From: Synergistaceae bacterium
GTDB taxonomy: Bacteria; Synergistota; Synergistia; Synergistales; Aminobacteriaceae
Assembly: GCA_017394925.1 (NCBI GenBank)
Contig: JAFPWQ010000308.1
Span: 1 to 6,907, forward strand
Reading direction: 5' to 3'
DNA length: 6,907 bases
The position numbers and the translations under genes are program-made. Shown in pieces: positions 1 through 5,497 of this stretch (its first letter is position 1; every line of letters starts with the position of its first letter). The notes under the pieces were generated by a model. That model was not told where the DNA came from. It saw nothing but the letters and a program-made list of their open reading frames with translations, and made no database searches.

Positions 1-1
1 C

Positions 2-100
2 GATCAGAAGACAGGAGCATTTGAGACATTGCTTAAGGAGTTCGGGATAATTGAACTCGCAAGAACCGGAATAGTAGCGATTGAACGCGGCGAAATGTAA
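2..100 (+). CDS. ilvN: Acetolactate synthase small (regulatory) subunit, 3' end only
   Basis: Partial gene cut by the left edge; 32 codons and a TAA stop remain. The translated end (phrases LLKEFGIIELARTGIVAIERG) has the shape of the C-terminus of IlvN/IlvH. In that family the last helix reads roughly L-x-P-[YF]-G-I-x-E-[LV]-x-R-T-G followed by a short strand and R-G. The subunit carries the ACT domain that gives valine feedback control to the large subunit (IlvB/IlvI), which makes 2-acetolactate or 2-aceto-2-hydroxybutyrate in branched-chain amino acid synthesis. The large subunit gene is usually just upstream, which would be outside this window. The gene ends 20 bases before a terminator hairpin, so it is probably the last gene of its operon. 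The family call rests on only 32 residues; the alternative symbol is ilvH. Confidence 0.75.
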   Translation, partial: DQKTGAFETLLKEFGIIELARTGIVAIERGEM

Positions 101-119
101 AGCATAAAAATAAATTAAA

Positions 120-147
120 CCCCTCCCGTTAATGAGAGGGGCTTTTT
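120..147 (+). terminator. Rho-independent terminator, probably bidirectional
   Basis: CCCCTC at 120-125 pairs with GAGGGG at 136-141 across a 10-base loop, followed on the + strand by C and five T (143-147). Read on the - strand the same stem is followed by a T-rich run (complement of about 105-119). It lies between the stop of the ilvN-like gene and the stop of the convergent protease gene, where a shared terminator is expected. Confidence 0.85.
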
Positions 148-164
148 GTTTGCTTATTTGCTTA

Positions 165-518
165 TTACTCTTTGTTTTTCACTGCGATAACCGGCTCATA
201 TGTAACTCCTTCATTGAGCCATGCGCCGACTGTAAATTTATGACTATCAGGAATACTCGTAATTTCCTTTCCTGATTCATCATAGAATTCTGCAATCTCG
301 TCATCACTTGAACTCTCTTTATCTTTCGGGAATGCAAACCAGATTAATTTTGCTCCTGTTTCAACGCTTTCATCAAGTTCAACGTCAATGTCATACATTC
401 CGCTCTCTGAAACTTTCATTTCAGGAAGAACTTTCACGATAACATAGCCGCCTTCATTGAGCATAGCAGACTGTCCTGCACTGAGTGATAATTCATTTCT
501 TTCATTGCCGAACGTAAT
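165..518 (-). other. C-terminal domain of unknown function in the protease
   Basis: Residues 1288-1404, a separate unit after the acidic linker. Recognisable segments are LSLSAGQSAML, YVIVKVLPEM, YDIDVELDE, AKLIWFAFPKD, EIAEFYDESGKEI and VGAWLNEGVTYEPVIAVK. The predicted character is all-beta with no cysteine and no transmembrane tail. I recall similar ends (a WFAFP strand, an acidic stretch, then an AWL...Y-P-V-I-V finish) on large secreted proteins of Synergistota, but this is memory of a style, not a checked match. A role in surface retention or export is a guess. Confidence 0.5.
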
Positions 519-3500
519 TGCAGCCTCAGCCTCAGATTCAGATTCAGATTCAGTTTTTGATGCTGTGTCTTCAGGAATCGAATCGTCATCATGGTATGCG
601 TCTTCATGTTCTGGGTCTTCCTGCGGAATACTCGTTACGTTATTCGGGTCTGAAATCGTGAGCGTGAAATCTTTCGTGTCTGTTCCAATGTCATTCTCTG
701 CTGTTACGCTAAGTTCAAATGTCCCTGCCTCCTTAGGCTTTCCGCTGAATGTCCCCTTATTGAATTTCATCCCTTCAGGAAGATCTCCGTCTAATGTCCA
801 TTTGATAGTTTTCGTTCCTGTTACGGCAAGTTTTGCGCTGTAAGTTTTGTTCAGTGTCCCGGCACTTAATGACGAAGTTGTGATTTTCGGAGCTGTGTAC
901 GTCTGAATGATTATCTTTCTGGTTGCTTTGCCGTCCGCATTAGCCGCCGTTACAGTTATATTTGTCTTGCCGTCTTTCGATGGTGCTGTGCCTGACAATG
1001 TAGCTGTGTAATCTCCCGTCTGCGTGAGTGTGAAGCCAGTTGTCTTGTTCATGCTGAAAGTTATATCAGGTGTACCCGTAACTGTGAAATTAAGTGATAT
1101 AGACTCTTCTTGCAGGACTTTCATGGTGATACTTGAATCATCTGGTTCTGTGAATGCTGGTTTTTGTCCTGCAATCGTGAGCTTCACTGTCTTAGATACA
1201 GCCTTGCCGTTTGAGGCTGCGTTTTCTGCAGTTATCGTTATGGGCAGTGATTTTACTGAACGCGTCGGTGTGCCTGTTATATCTGCTGTTCCTTCTTCAG
1301 CGTCATATTCAAACGAGAGTCCTAAATCATCAAGGCTGTCAATTCCGAATTTAGCCTTGTCCGAATTCGAAATTGAATAGCCAAATGTAACCGGCTTTGT
1401 TCCTGTCGCTGATATATTGCTGTCCGTATAAGCTGTACCTACACTTCCTTTTCCAAGTGTCGCTTTTAATTTCGGAGCTACACCGCTGACTTTGAGCTCT
1501 GCACTTACAGATGAAGTTCCTGCCGCATTTGATGCAGTTACAGTGATAGAATACGTATTCATCTCTTCAGGTGTACCAGTAATGCTGAGTGTCGTTCCCG
1601 TTTTGTTGTATGAGTATTCGAGAGTATCAGGAAGTCCGCTTACATCCCATGAAATTGGAGTAGTGCCTTTAGCAGAAATTTTCGCCGAGTATTTTTTGCC
1701 GGTCGTGGCATTAGCGAAATTAGGAGTTGTAATCACAGGAGCCTGAAGAACTGTAAGCGGAATTTTAAGCGTTGTCTTTCCTCCTGAATTTGACACATTC
1801 AGAGTTATTTTGAAATTTCCTGCTTTTGTCGGTGTGCCTGAGAGTGTACCAGATGAAAATTTCATCCCTGACGGCAGACCCGAAGCATTCCATGTAAACG
1901 GTTCTGTTCCTGATGAAGTGCTGAACGTGTATGAATATGCTTCTCCGACTGCTGCATCAGGCAGTGCGTCATCAGTGAAATCTATAACAGGAGGCTGTGC
2001 TTTTATCTCCAGCTTTAATGTCTTTGTTACGGGCTTATTCTCAAGTTCCGTTGCAAGATTTTCAGCCGTGATCTTGACTGAATAAGTGCCTGCAGCTGAC
2101 GGAGTCCCGGAAATATATCCCGTTGATGAATTTACGCTTAACCCGTTCGGCAGTCCTGTAATAGTTACAGTTATGGGATATGTTCCTGTTATTACGAGTT
2201 CCTGAGAATATTCAGTATCAATATTTCCCTGAGCTAAACTTGATGTCTTTATCGCGGGCTTTATGGGCTTATCGTAAATTACAATCGTTACGTTCTTTGC
2301 AGAAACTCCCAGTGATGTCGATGCACTGAATGTAACTAAATACTCTCCTGCTTTTGAAGGCTTGCCTGTAATTGCTCCTGTATTCGCGTTAAGTTTCAAA
2401 CCAGAAGGCATTGTTGTTTCTGCTTTCCATTTTGCACTTGCTGACTGGCTGAGTGTAAGCTGACCTGTAAATGCATATCCTGCGTAACCGTCAAGCGATT
2501 CTGTCGTAATGGAAGGAAGATCATATATATTAATTGTGAATGTCTTCGTGTCTGAACCATAACTGTTAGCGGCCTTTACAGTGAAAGTCTTATTGCATGC
2601 TTCGGTAGGAGTCCCCGAGATAGTACCCGAACTTGAAAGCGAAAGCCCTTCCGGAAGAGTGCCGCTGCTCACTGACCATGTAACCGGCTTCGTTCCTGTT
2701 GCAGTGAGTGTCGCAGAATATGCCGTATTTACCTGTCCGTCCGGCGGATAACTGTCTGATATTTTGGGTGCTGTACCTGAGACTGAACCCGTAACCGTGA
2801 ATGCCTTTATGCATGCGTTAATCTTATTTTTTGAGCCTGATGTCCATGATGTTCCGTTATTTGAGAAGAAACTGCCTTCTTCAATTGCTGCGTTGTCCGA
2901 GAAACCGCTCACAACCCTTTCAACAGATGTCATTCCGTAGCCCTTAAATTTTACTACTACAGAAAAATATTCACCCGATGACAATTCAACAGGTGTATTT
3001 AGCGCAATCGTATGATAGCCTGCAAATGAAATTGTCCCGGATGCAGATGATACACTTGAGCCATATACAGGACTGCCTGAAGGCATTGATGACATCCCGG
3101 TATAAATATTAATTTCATAGCCAAGATTATTATCAGCAGTGTATAAGCCTATCTCAGTTAATGTCTCATCGTCTTCTGCTCTGAATACATTAGCAGCGTA
3201 TACAGTACTTCCGCTGTAGCCCCATAAGCTGCATATTCCGAGAGGGTCATACTCGTATACTTTCATTTTGTTATTTACATCTTCAACTACGAAAGATGTT
3301 CCGTCAGTAAGATACGTTTCGTATGACATCCAGAAGTAACCTGAATCTCCCATGTAACCGTTAAGAGTGTACCAGCGTTCGCCCCATGAGTTTTTGATGA
3401 GCCAGGCACCATTTGATTTGGGTTTAGTCCTGAAGTTACTGGCCGGATAATTGTCATCCCAGCCTACAATCTGTATTGCGTGATTAGGAGTCTTACTTGT

Positions 3501-4379
3501 AGTGTGATAACTCGTATTACCCGATGCAACTTTATAGAACAGAAGGTCATTGTTGTAATAATTCGCGGCGACTGCTCCGTTCTGCATGATCCTGCGCTTA
3601 ACGATGTTTCTTTGTTCTTCGCTTGAATTCACGTTGAGACGTTCATTCATTGAGAGATAATACGCATCTCTGAGTCTCAATCTTTGCGTGTAATCTTCAG
3701 GCGTTGATCCTGAAGGCCTGGTGCTTCCATAAGGCACATCGCTTTCACTTGCAGGACCTGAAAGACGCGAGAATAAAGCCGCAGGATAAAATGCATTTCC
3801 TCCCAAGTCCATTATGGTAGATAAACCAGAATTATTATAATCTCCGAATGCACGTGATTTATCTGAATTCTTGTACGTGAACCATGCAAGATGCATTTCT
3901 GAAAGATTGAGTTCACTTTTCCCCTGCATCATGTAATTTGATTCCATTGAGCCCAGAGCCGCATGTGCCCAGCATGTTCCCCACGGGCTTTGACTCTTAA
4001 TGCTTGAGACATAGCTTTTTCCGTTTACGTCCCGCAGGTCAAATTCTGAAGGAAGAGCATCTGCACCTACATTGCTTTTTACGTTTATGACCAGCGATGT
4101 ATCTGCATTTTCAACCGGAAGATTATTCGCTAAGTGTGAAAAGTCTACAGGAAGAGGTATATATCCGTTCGGGTGTTCTGATGAGGGCTTGCTGTAATAT
4201 GCCGGAATGTCTGAAGTATTTTCCTGCTGTTTATGTTCCTGCTGCCATTGTAAGAATTCAGGAGAGAGAGAGGCAAAGCTGCCTTCTGAATCATCATCTG
4301 CATAACCAGGTGAGACTGAGCAGAAAGAAAACAACATAACAAGAAGCAATATGAACTTACTATACAAAAATCTTCTCAT
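165..4379 (-). CDS. Secreted papain-family (C1) cysteine protease with lectin-like domain and eight Ig-like repeats
   Basis: This 1404-residue protein is predicted to be exported and to cleave proteins outside the cell. Residues 1-27 look like a Sec signal peptide (basic MRRFLYSK, hydrophobic core, likely cut after GYA27). Residues 28-107 are a possible propeptide. The catalytic domain is about 108-365 and has every papain landmark: oxyanion-hole Gln130, nucleophile Cys136 in GTCWA, His300 in NHAIQIVGW, and Asn330 in KNSWG. A lectin-like domain (about 372-527) follows, then eight Ig-like units (about 538-1243), an acidic linker (1244-1287) and a C-terminal domain (1288-1404). There is no LPXTG motif and no hydrophobic C-terminal sorting tail, so surface attachment is not evident. 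The ATG at 4377-4379 is chosen because AAAGGAG lies 8 bases upstream and the signal peptide begins there. The gene stands alone, divergent from the small membrane protein gene. Its substrate is unknown: protein degradation or adhesion to glycans or host surfaces are both inferences. Confidence 0.9.
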   Translation of the reverse strand: MRRFLYSKFILLLVMLFSFCSVSPGYADDDSEGSFASLSPEFLQWQQEHKQQENTSDIPAYYSKPSSEHPNGYIPLPVDFSHLANNLPVENADTSLVINVKSNVGADALPSEFDLRDVNGKSYVSSIKSQSPWGTCWAHAALGSMESNYMMQGKSELNLSEMHLAWFTYKNSDKSRAFGDYNNSGLSTIMDLGGNAFYPAALFSRLSGPASESDVPYGSTRPSGSTPEDYTQRLRLRDAYYLSMNERLNVNSSEEQRNIVKRRIMQNGAVAANYYNNDLLFYKVASGNTSYHTTSKTPNHAIQIVGWDDNYPASNFRTKPKSNGAWLIKNSWGERWYTLNGYMGDSGYFWMSYETYLTDGTSFVVEDVNNKMKVYEYDPLGICSLWGYSGSTVYAANVFRAEDDETLTEIGLYTADNNLGYEINIYTGMSSMPSGSPVYGSSVSSASGTISFAGYHTIALNTPVELSSGEYFSVVVKFKGYGMTSVERVVSGFSDNAAIEEGSFFSNNGTSWTSGSKNKINACIKAFTVTGSVSGTAPKISDSYPPDGQVNTAYSATLTATGTKPVTWSVSSGTLPEGLSLSSSGTISGTPTEACNKTFTVKAANSYGSDTKTFTINIYDLPSITTESLDGYAGYAFTGQLTLSQSASAKWKAETTMPSGLKLNANTGAITGKPSKAGEYLVTFSASTSLGVSAKNVTIVIYDKPIKPAIKTSSLAQGNIDTEYSQELVITGTYPITVTITGLPNGLSVNSSTGYISGTPSAAGTYSVKITAENLATELENKPVTKTLKLEIKAQPPVIDFTDDALPDAAVGEAYSYTFSTSSGTEPFTWNASGLPSGMKFSSGTLSGTPTKAGNFKITLNVSNSGGKTTLKIPLTVLQAPVITTPNFANATTGKKYSAKISAKGTTPISWDVSGLPDTLEYSYNKTGTTLSITGTPEEMNTYSITVTASNAAGTSSVSAELKVSGVAPKLKATLGKGSVGTAYTDSNISATGTKPVTFGYSISNSDKAKFGIDSLDDLGLSFEYDAEEGTADITGTPTRSVKSLPITITAENAASNGKAVSKTVKLTIAGQKPAFTEPDDSSITMKVLQEESISLNFTVTGTPDITFSMNKTTGFTLTQTGDYTATLSGTAPSKDGKTNITVTAANADGKATRKIIIQTYTAPKITTSSLSAGTLNKTYSAKLAVTGTKTIKWTLDGDLPEGMKFNKGTFSGKPKEAGTFELSVTAENDIGTDTKDFTLTISDPNNVTSIPQEDPEHEDAYHDDDSIPEDTASKTESESESEAEAAITFGNERNELSLSAGQSAMLNEGGYVIVKVLPEMKVSESGMYDIDVELDESVETGAKLIWFAFPKDKESSSDDEIAEFYDESGKEITSIPDSHKFTVGAWLNEGVTYEPVIAVKNKE
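519..650 (-). other. Acidic low-complexity linker in the protease
   Basis: Residues 1244-1287, dominated by Asp, Glu, Ser and His (EDPEHEDAYHDDD, then TESESESEAEAA). It joins the last Ig-like unit to the C-terminal domain and is likely disordered. Part of it is encoded by a DNA-level hexamer repeat. Confidence 0.75.
532..553. repeat. Hexanucleotide tandem repeat (TCAGAT, about 3.7 copies)
   Basis: TCAGAT occurs at 532-537, 538-543 and 544-549 with a partial TCAG at 550-553. An imperfect extension, CCTCAGCCTCAG, lies on the left. On the coding strand it gives alternating Ser-Glu and then Ala-Glu. The six-base unit keeps the frame, so changes in copy number would only lengthen or shorten the linker. 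Confidence 0.85.
651..2768 (-). repeat. Eight tandem Ig-like (putative Ig, He_PIG-type) repeats within the protease
   Basis: About 706 residues divide into eight units of 80-103 residues: near 538-618, 622-701, 706-793, 797-877, 880-965, 968-1070, 1072-1160 and 1163-1243. Most units have an early G-x-x-Y/A start, a T-G-T-x-P-[IV]-x-[WF] strand, L-P-x-G-[LM] in several, and a signature [ST]-G-[TK]-[PA] turn. That turn is seen at 588, 671, 757, 847, 934, 1035, 1129 and 1212. Most units then carry A-G-x-[FY] and a T-A-x-N-x-x-G closing strand. The units are well diverged, so this is an old array rather than a recent expansion. They probably act as a rigid stalk or as binding modules. Confidence 0.85.
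2799..3266 (-). other. Lectin-like domain next to the protease domain
   Basis: Residues about 372-527, rich in Tyr, Gly and Ser, with a beta-sandwich-like pattern: KVYEYDPLG, AANVFRA, then LTEIGLYTADNN, INIYTG, HTIALNTPVEL and YFSVVVKF. This arrangement (papain-like domain, then YEYDPLG and an A-N-V-F-x-A strand) matches the lectin-like domain known to follow C1 peptidases in gut and anaerobic bacteria. Carbohydrate binding by it is an assumption from the family name. I cannot identify sugar-contacting residues. Confidence 0.7.
3285..4058 (-). other. Papain-like catalytic domain (peptidase family C1)
   Basis: Residues about 108-365. The mature-type start is LPSEFDLRDVNG, followed by SIKSQSPWGTCWAHAALGS, which aligns with the papain segment around Gln19 and Cys25. 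The His and Asn active-site segments are NHAIQIVGWDD (His300) and GAWLIKNSWGERW (Asn330). All four key residues are present, so activity is expected. The domain contains only one cysteine, Cys136, so the disulfides of eukaryotic papains are absent. I infer that this suits function without disulfide formation. Confidence 0.9.
4299..4379 (-). other. Signal peptide of the protease
   Basis: Residues 1-27: two arginines and a lysine near the N-terminus, a long hydrophobic core (FILLLVMLFSF), and SPGYA before an acidic DDDSEG mature start, which fits signal peptidase I. Cys20 is not in a convincing lipobox (preceding residues FSF), so a lipoprotein is less likely. Confidence 0.85.
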
Positions 4380-4387
4380 TATAAAAA

Positions 4388-4394
4388 CTCCTTT
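4388..4394 (-). promoter_or_regulatory. Ribosome binding site of the protease gene
   Basis: Read on the - strand this is AAAGGAG, separated from the ATG by eight bases. This is a near-ideal Shine-Dalgarno and it fixes the start at 4379. Confidence 0.85.
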
Positions 4395-4417
4395 GCTGTA
4401 TTTTTTATTAAATTTCG

Positions 4418-4445
4418 GTGTAAAGTATTATATATTTTATTACAC
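4418..4445. promoter_or_regulatory. Spaced inverted repeat GTGTAA-N16-TTACAC, possible operator
   Basis: GTGTAA at 4418-4423 is mirrored exactly by TTACAC at 4440-4445, with arm centres 22 bases apart (about two helical turns). It spans the TATAAT of the protease gene and lies in the only promoter space available to both divergent genes. It does not extend inward or outward. Two six-base arms in about 100 AT-rich bases can arise by chance, so function is not established. Confidence 0.3.
4427..4432 (-). promoter_or_regulatory. Candidate -10 box for the protease gene
   Basis: The - strand reads TATAAT here, a perfect sigma-70-type -10, 47 bases upstream of the ATG. With 17-base spacing the -35 position (4450-4455) reads TTTTTA, only a 3 of 6 match to TTGACA. 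The region is very AT-rich, so chance occurrence is possible. Confidence 0.4.
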
Positions 4446-4463
4446 ATGATAAAAAATTTTTAC

Positions 4464-4469
4464 AGGAGG
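4464..4469 (+). promoter_or_regulatory. Ribosome binding site of the small membrane protein gene
   Basis: A perfect AGGAGG, but 13 bases from the ATG at 4483, which is long. An in-frame ATT at 4471 is too close to the site to be the start. The site supports a real gene despite its small size. Confidence 0.65.
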
Positions 4470-4482
4470 CATTGATTCTTTC

Positions 4483-4719
4483 ATGCGTTTATTCATTACT
4501 ACACTTTCTTTGCTGAGTGTAATTGCATTCGGTCATGCTCTTGCAGGTTACGGGACATCAATACTGGGCAATGAGATTAACACTCAGTATGTGATTTACG
4601 GATTAACATTTGGATTCATATGTGCAGGACTCGCGTTATTTTTATGGTACAGACACAGGAAAGATTTTTTTGACTATGAAGATGAAAGTAAAAATGAGAA
4701 TGAGAATATGAACTCTTGA
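4483..4719 (+). CDS. Small two-helix membrane protein, unknown function
   Basis: A 78-residue protein that I do not recognise. It has a hydrophobic N-terminal segment (about 4-22, ITTLSLLSVIAFGHALAG), a short polar stretch around GNEINTQ, and a second helix (about 36-56, YVIYGLTFGFICAGLALFLWY). That helix is followed directly by the basic cluster RHRKD and an acidic, Asn/Glu-rich tail (DYEDESKNENENMNS). The positive charges after helix two suggest the tail is cytoplasmic, giving a hairpin topology. A cleaved signal peptide ending near GHALA is an alternative, leaving a single-span protein. A perfect AGGAGG upstream and the lack of any competing gene support it. It is divergent from the protease gene and ends 61 bases before purC. 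Whether it is co-transcribed with purC is unclear, because a TATAAT lies between them. The function cannot be inferred. Confidence 0.7.
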   Translation: MRLFITTLSLLSVIAFGHALAGYGTSILGNEINTQYVIYGLTFGFICAGLALFLWYRHRKDFFDYEDESKNENENMNS

Positions 4720-4723
4720 ATGC

Positions 4724-4748
4724 AATTGTATAATTGAGTTTTACAATT
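4724..4748. promoter_or_regulatory. Inverted repeat AATTGTA-N11-TACAATT upstream of purC, possible operator
   Basis: AATTGTA (4724-4730) is mirrored exactly by TACAATT (4742-4748) with an 11-base spacer, and it overlaps the TATAAT and the expected start of transcription. A second small palindrome, CAATT-GTAT-AATTG (4723-4736), sits inside it. It has no GC-rich stem followed by T residues, so it is not a normal terminator. It also does not resemble the Bacillus PurBox. A repressor site is possible, but the AT-rich context makes chance a real alternative. Confidence 0.3.
4729..4734 (+). promoter_or_regulatory. Candidate -10 box upstream of purC
   Basis: TATAAT, a perfect -10 hexamer, 46 bases before the purC ATG. 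No convincing -35 lies 16-18 bases upstream, in the end of the small membrane protein gene. If it is used, transcription would start near 4741 and purC-purF would have their own promoter. Confidence 0.35.
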
Positions 4749-4762
4749 TGAATTCTTTCACG

Positions 4763-4770
4763 AAAGGAAG
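4763..4770 (+). promoter_or_regulatory. Ribosome binding site of purC
   Basis: AAAGGAAG lies ten bases before the ATG at 4781. This chooses that ATG over the in-frame TTG at 4748, which would put the ribosome site inside the coding region. Confidence 0.7.
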
Positions 4771-4780
4771 AAAAAAATTC

Positions 4781-5497
4781 ATGAACATCACGAAGCAGAA
4801 TCAAATTTATGAGGGCAAAGCAAAAAAAGTTTTCGCAACGAATAACCCCGCATATTACATTGTTGAATATAAAGACGATGCAACAGCTTTCAACGGACTC
4901 AAGAAAGGCACGATTACAGGCAAGGGAGTAATCAACAACAGGATGAGCAATATCATGTTCAGGCTCATGGAGAAGAACGGAATACACACTCATTTTGTTG
5001 AAGAACTTTCAGACCGTGAGACAGTAGTACGTGCTGTAAAAATCGTACCGCTGGAAATAATAATCCGGAATGTAGCGGCAGGATCATTCTCGAAGCGTTA
5101 CGGAGTCGAAGAAGGCAGAGAGTTATTATCACCTACGCTTGAGTTCTCACTGAAAGATGATGCACTTAATGACCCGTTAATCAACGACAGTCATATAATT
5201 GCGCTGGGAGTTGCAAGTGAACAGGAGCTTGAATCGATTCGTAACATGGCCTTCAAAGTAAATGACGTGATGAAAGAATTCTTTGCAGGCATTGGGATAA
5301 AGTTAATTGACTTCAAGATAGAGGCCGGAAGATTACCGAACGGGGAGATAATACTTGCGGATGAAATTTCGCCGGACACTTGCAGGTTCTGGGACGCAAA
5401 GACGAACGAAAAACTCGACAAGGACAGATTCAGAAGGGATCTCGGGAATGTCGAAGAAGCGTATCATGAAATCTTCAAGAGAATCAGCAATGCATGA
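4781..5497 (+). CDS. purC: Phosphoribosylaminoimidazole-succinocarboxamide synthase (SAICAR synthetase)
   Basis: A cytoplasmic enzyme of de novo purine synthesis. It joins aspartate to CAIR using ATP, giving SAICAR. At 238 residues it has the usual length of bacterial PurC. Family marks are the N-terminal nucleotide-binding strand IYEGKAKKVF (9-18), KKGTITGKGVINNRMSN (41-57), the first SAICAR synthetase signature IVPLEIIIRNVAAGS (88-102), the second signature region LIDFKIEAG (175-183), and the acidic ADEISPDTCRFWD (193-205). The start at 4781 begins right before the conserved YEGKAKK segment. The upstream in-frame TTG would add 11 non-conserved residues. The stop TGA overlaps the beginning of purF, so the two are one transcription unit. 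No defect was seen. Confidence 0.96.
   Translation: MNITKQNQIYEGKAKKVFATNNPAYYIVEYKDDATAFNGLKKGTITGKGVINNRMSNIMFRLMEKNGIHTHFVEELSDRETVVRAVKIVPLEIIIRNVAAGSFSKRYGVEEGRELLSPTLEFSLKDDALNDPLINDSHIIALGVASEQELESIRNMAFKVNDVMKEFFAGIGIKLIDFKIEAGRLPNGEIILADEISPDTCRFWDAKTNEKLDKDRFRRDLGNVEEAYHEIFKRISNA

Noticed and set aside
150..165. Direct repeat of TTGCTTAT (150-157 and 158-165) at the 3' end of the protease gene
   Set aside because: It is only two copies of eight AT-rich bases just outside a terminator. There is no mobile element or other structure around it, so chance or a small duplication suffices.
165..240. Cell-wall or membrane sorting tail at the C-terminus of the protease
   Set aside because: The protein ends in a polar IAVKNKE. 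There is no LPXTG, no hydrophobic stretch and no Cys-Gly motif followed by a helix.
457..2085. Several open frames of 84-128 codons on the + strand across the protease gene
   Set aside because: They lie opposite the Ser/Thr/Gly-rich repeat region, whose codon bias keeps the reverse frame open. The proteins are low-complexity and have no ribosome sites or known motifs.
651..2768. Recent DNA-level amplification of the Ig-like repeats
   Set aside because: The units share protein motifs but differ widely in length and base sequence. I see no long identical stretches between them.
4748..4780. In-frame TTG at 4748 as the purC start
   Set aside because: It would add 11 non-conserved residues and has no ribosome site. 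The ATG at 4781 has AAAGGAAG at ten bases and gives the normal PurC length.
4720..4780. Purine riboswitch or PurBox before purC
   Set aside because: The 61-base gap is too short for a purine aptamer plus expression platform, and no CGAA-type PurBox pair is visible.
4616..4993. Open frame on the - strand across the small membrane protein and purC
   Set aside because: It is antisense to the well-supported purC, has no recognisable domain, and spans an intergenic region with promoter-like sequence for the other strand.
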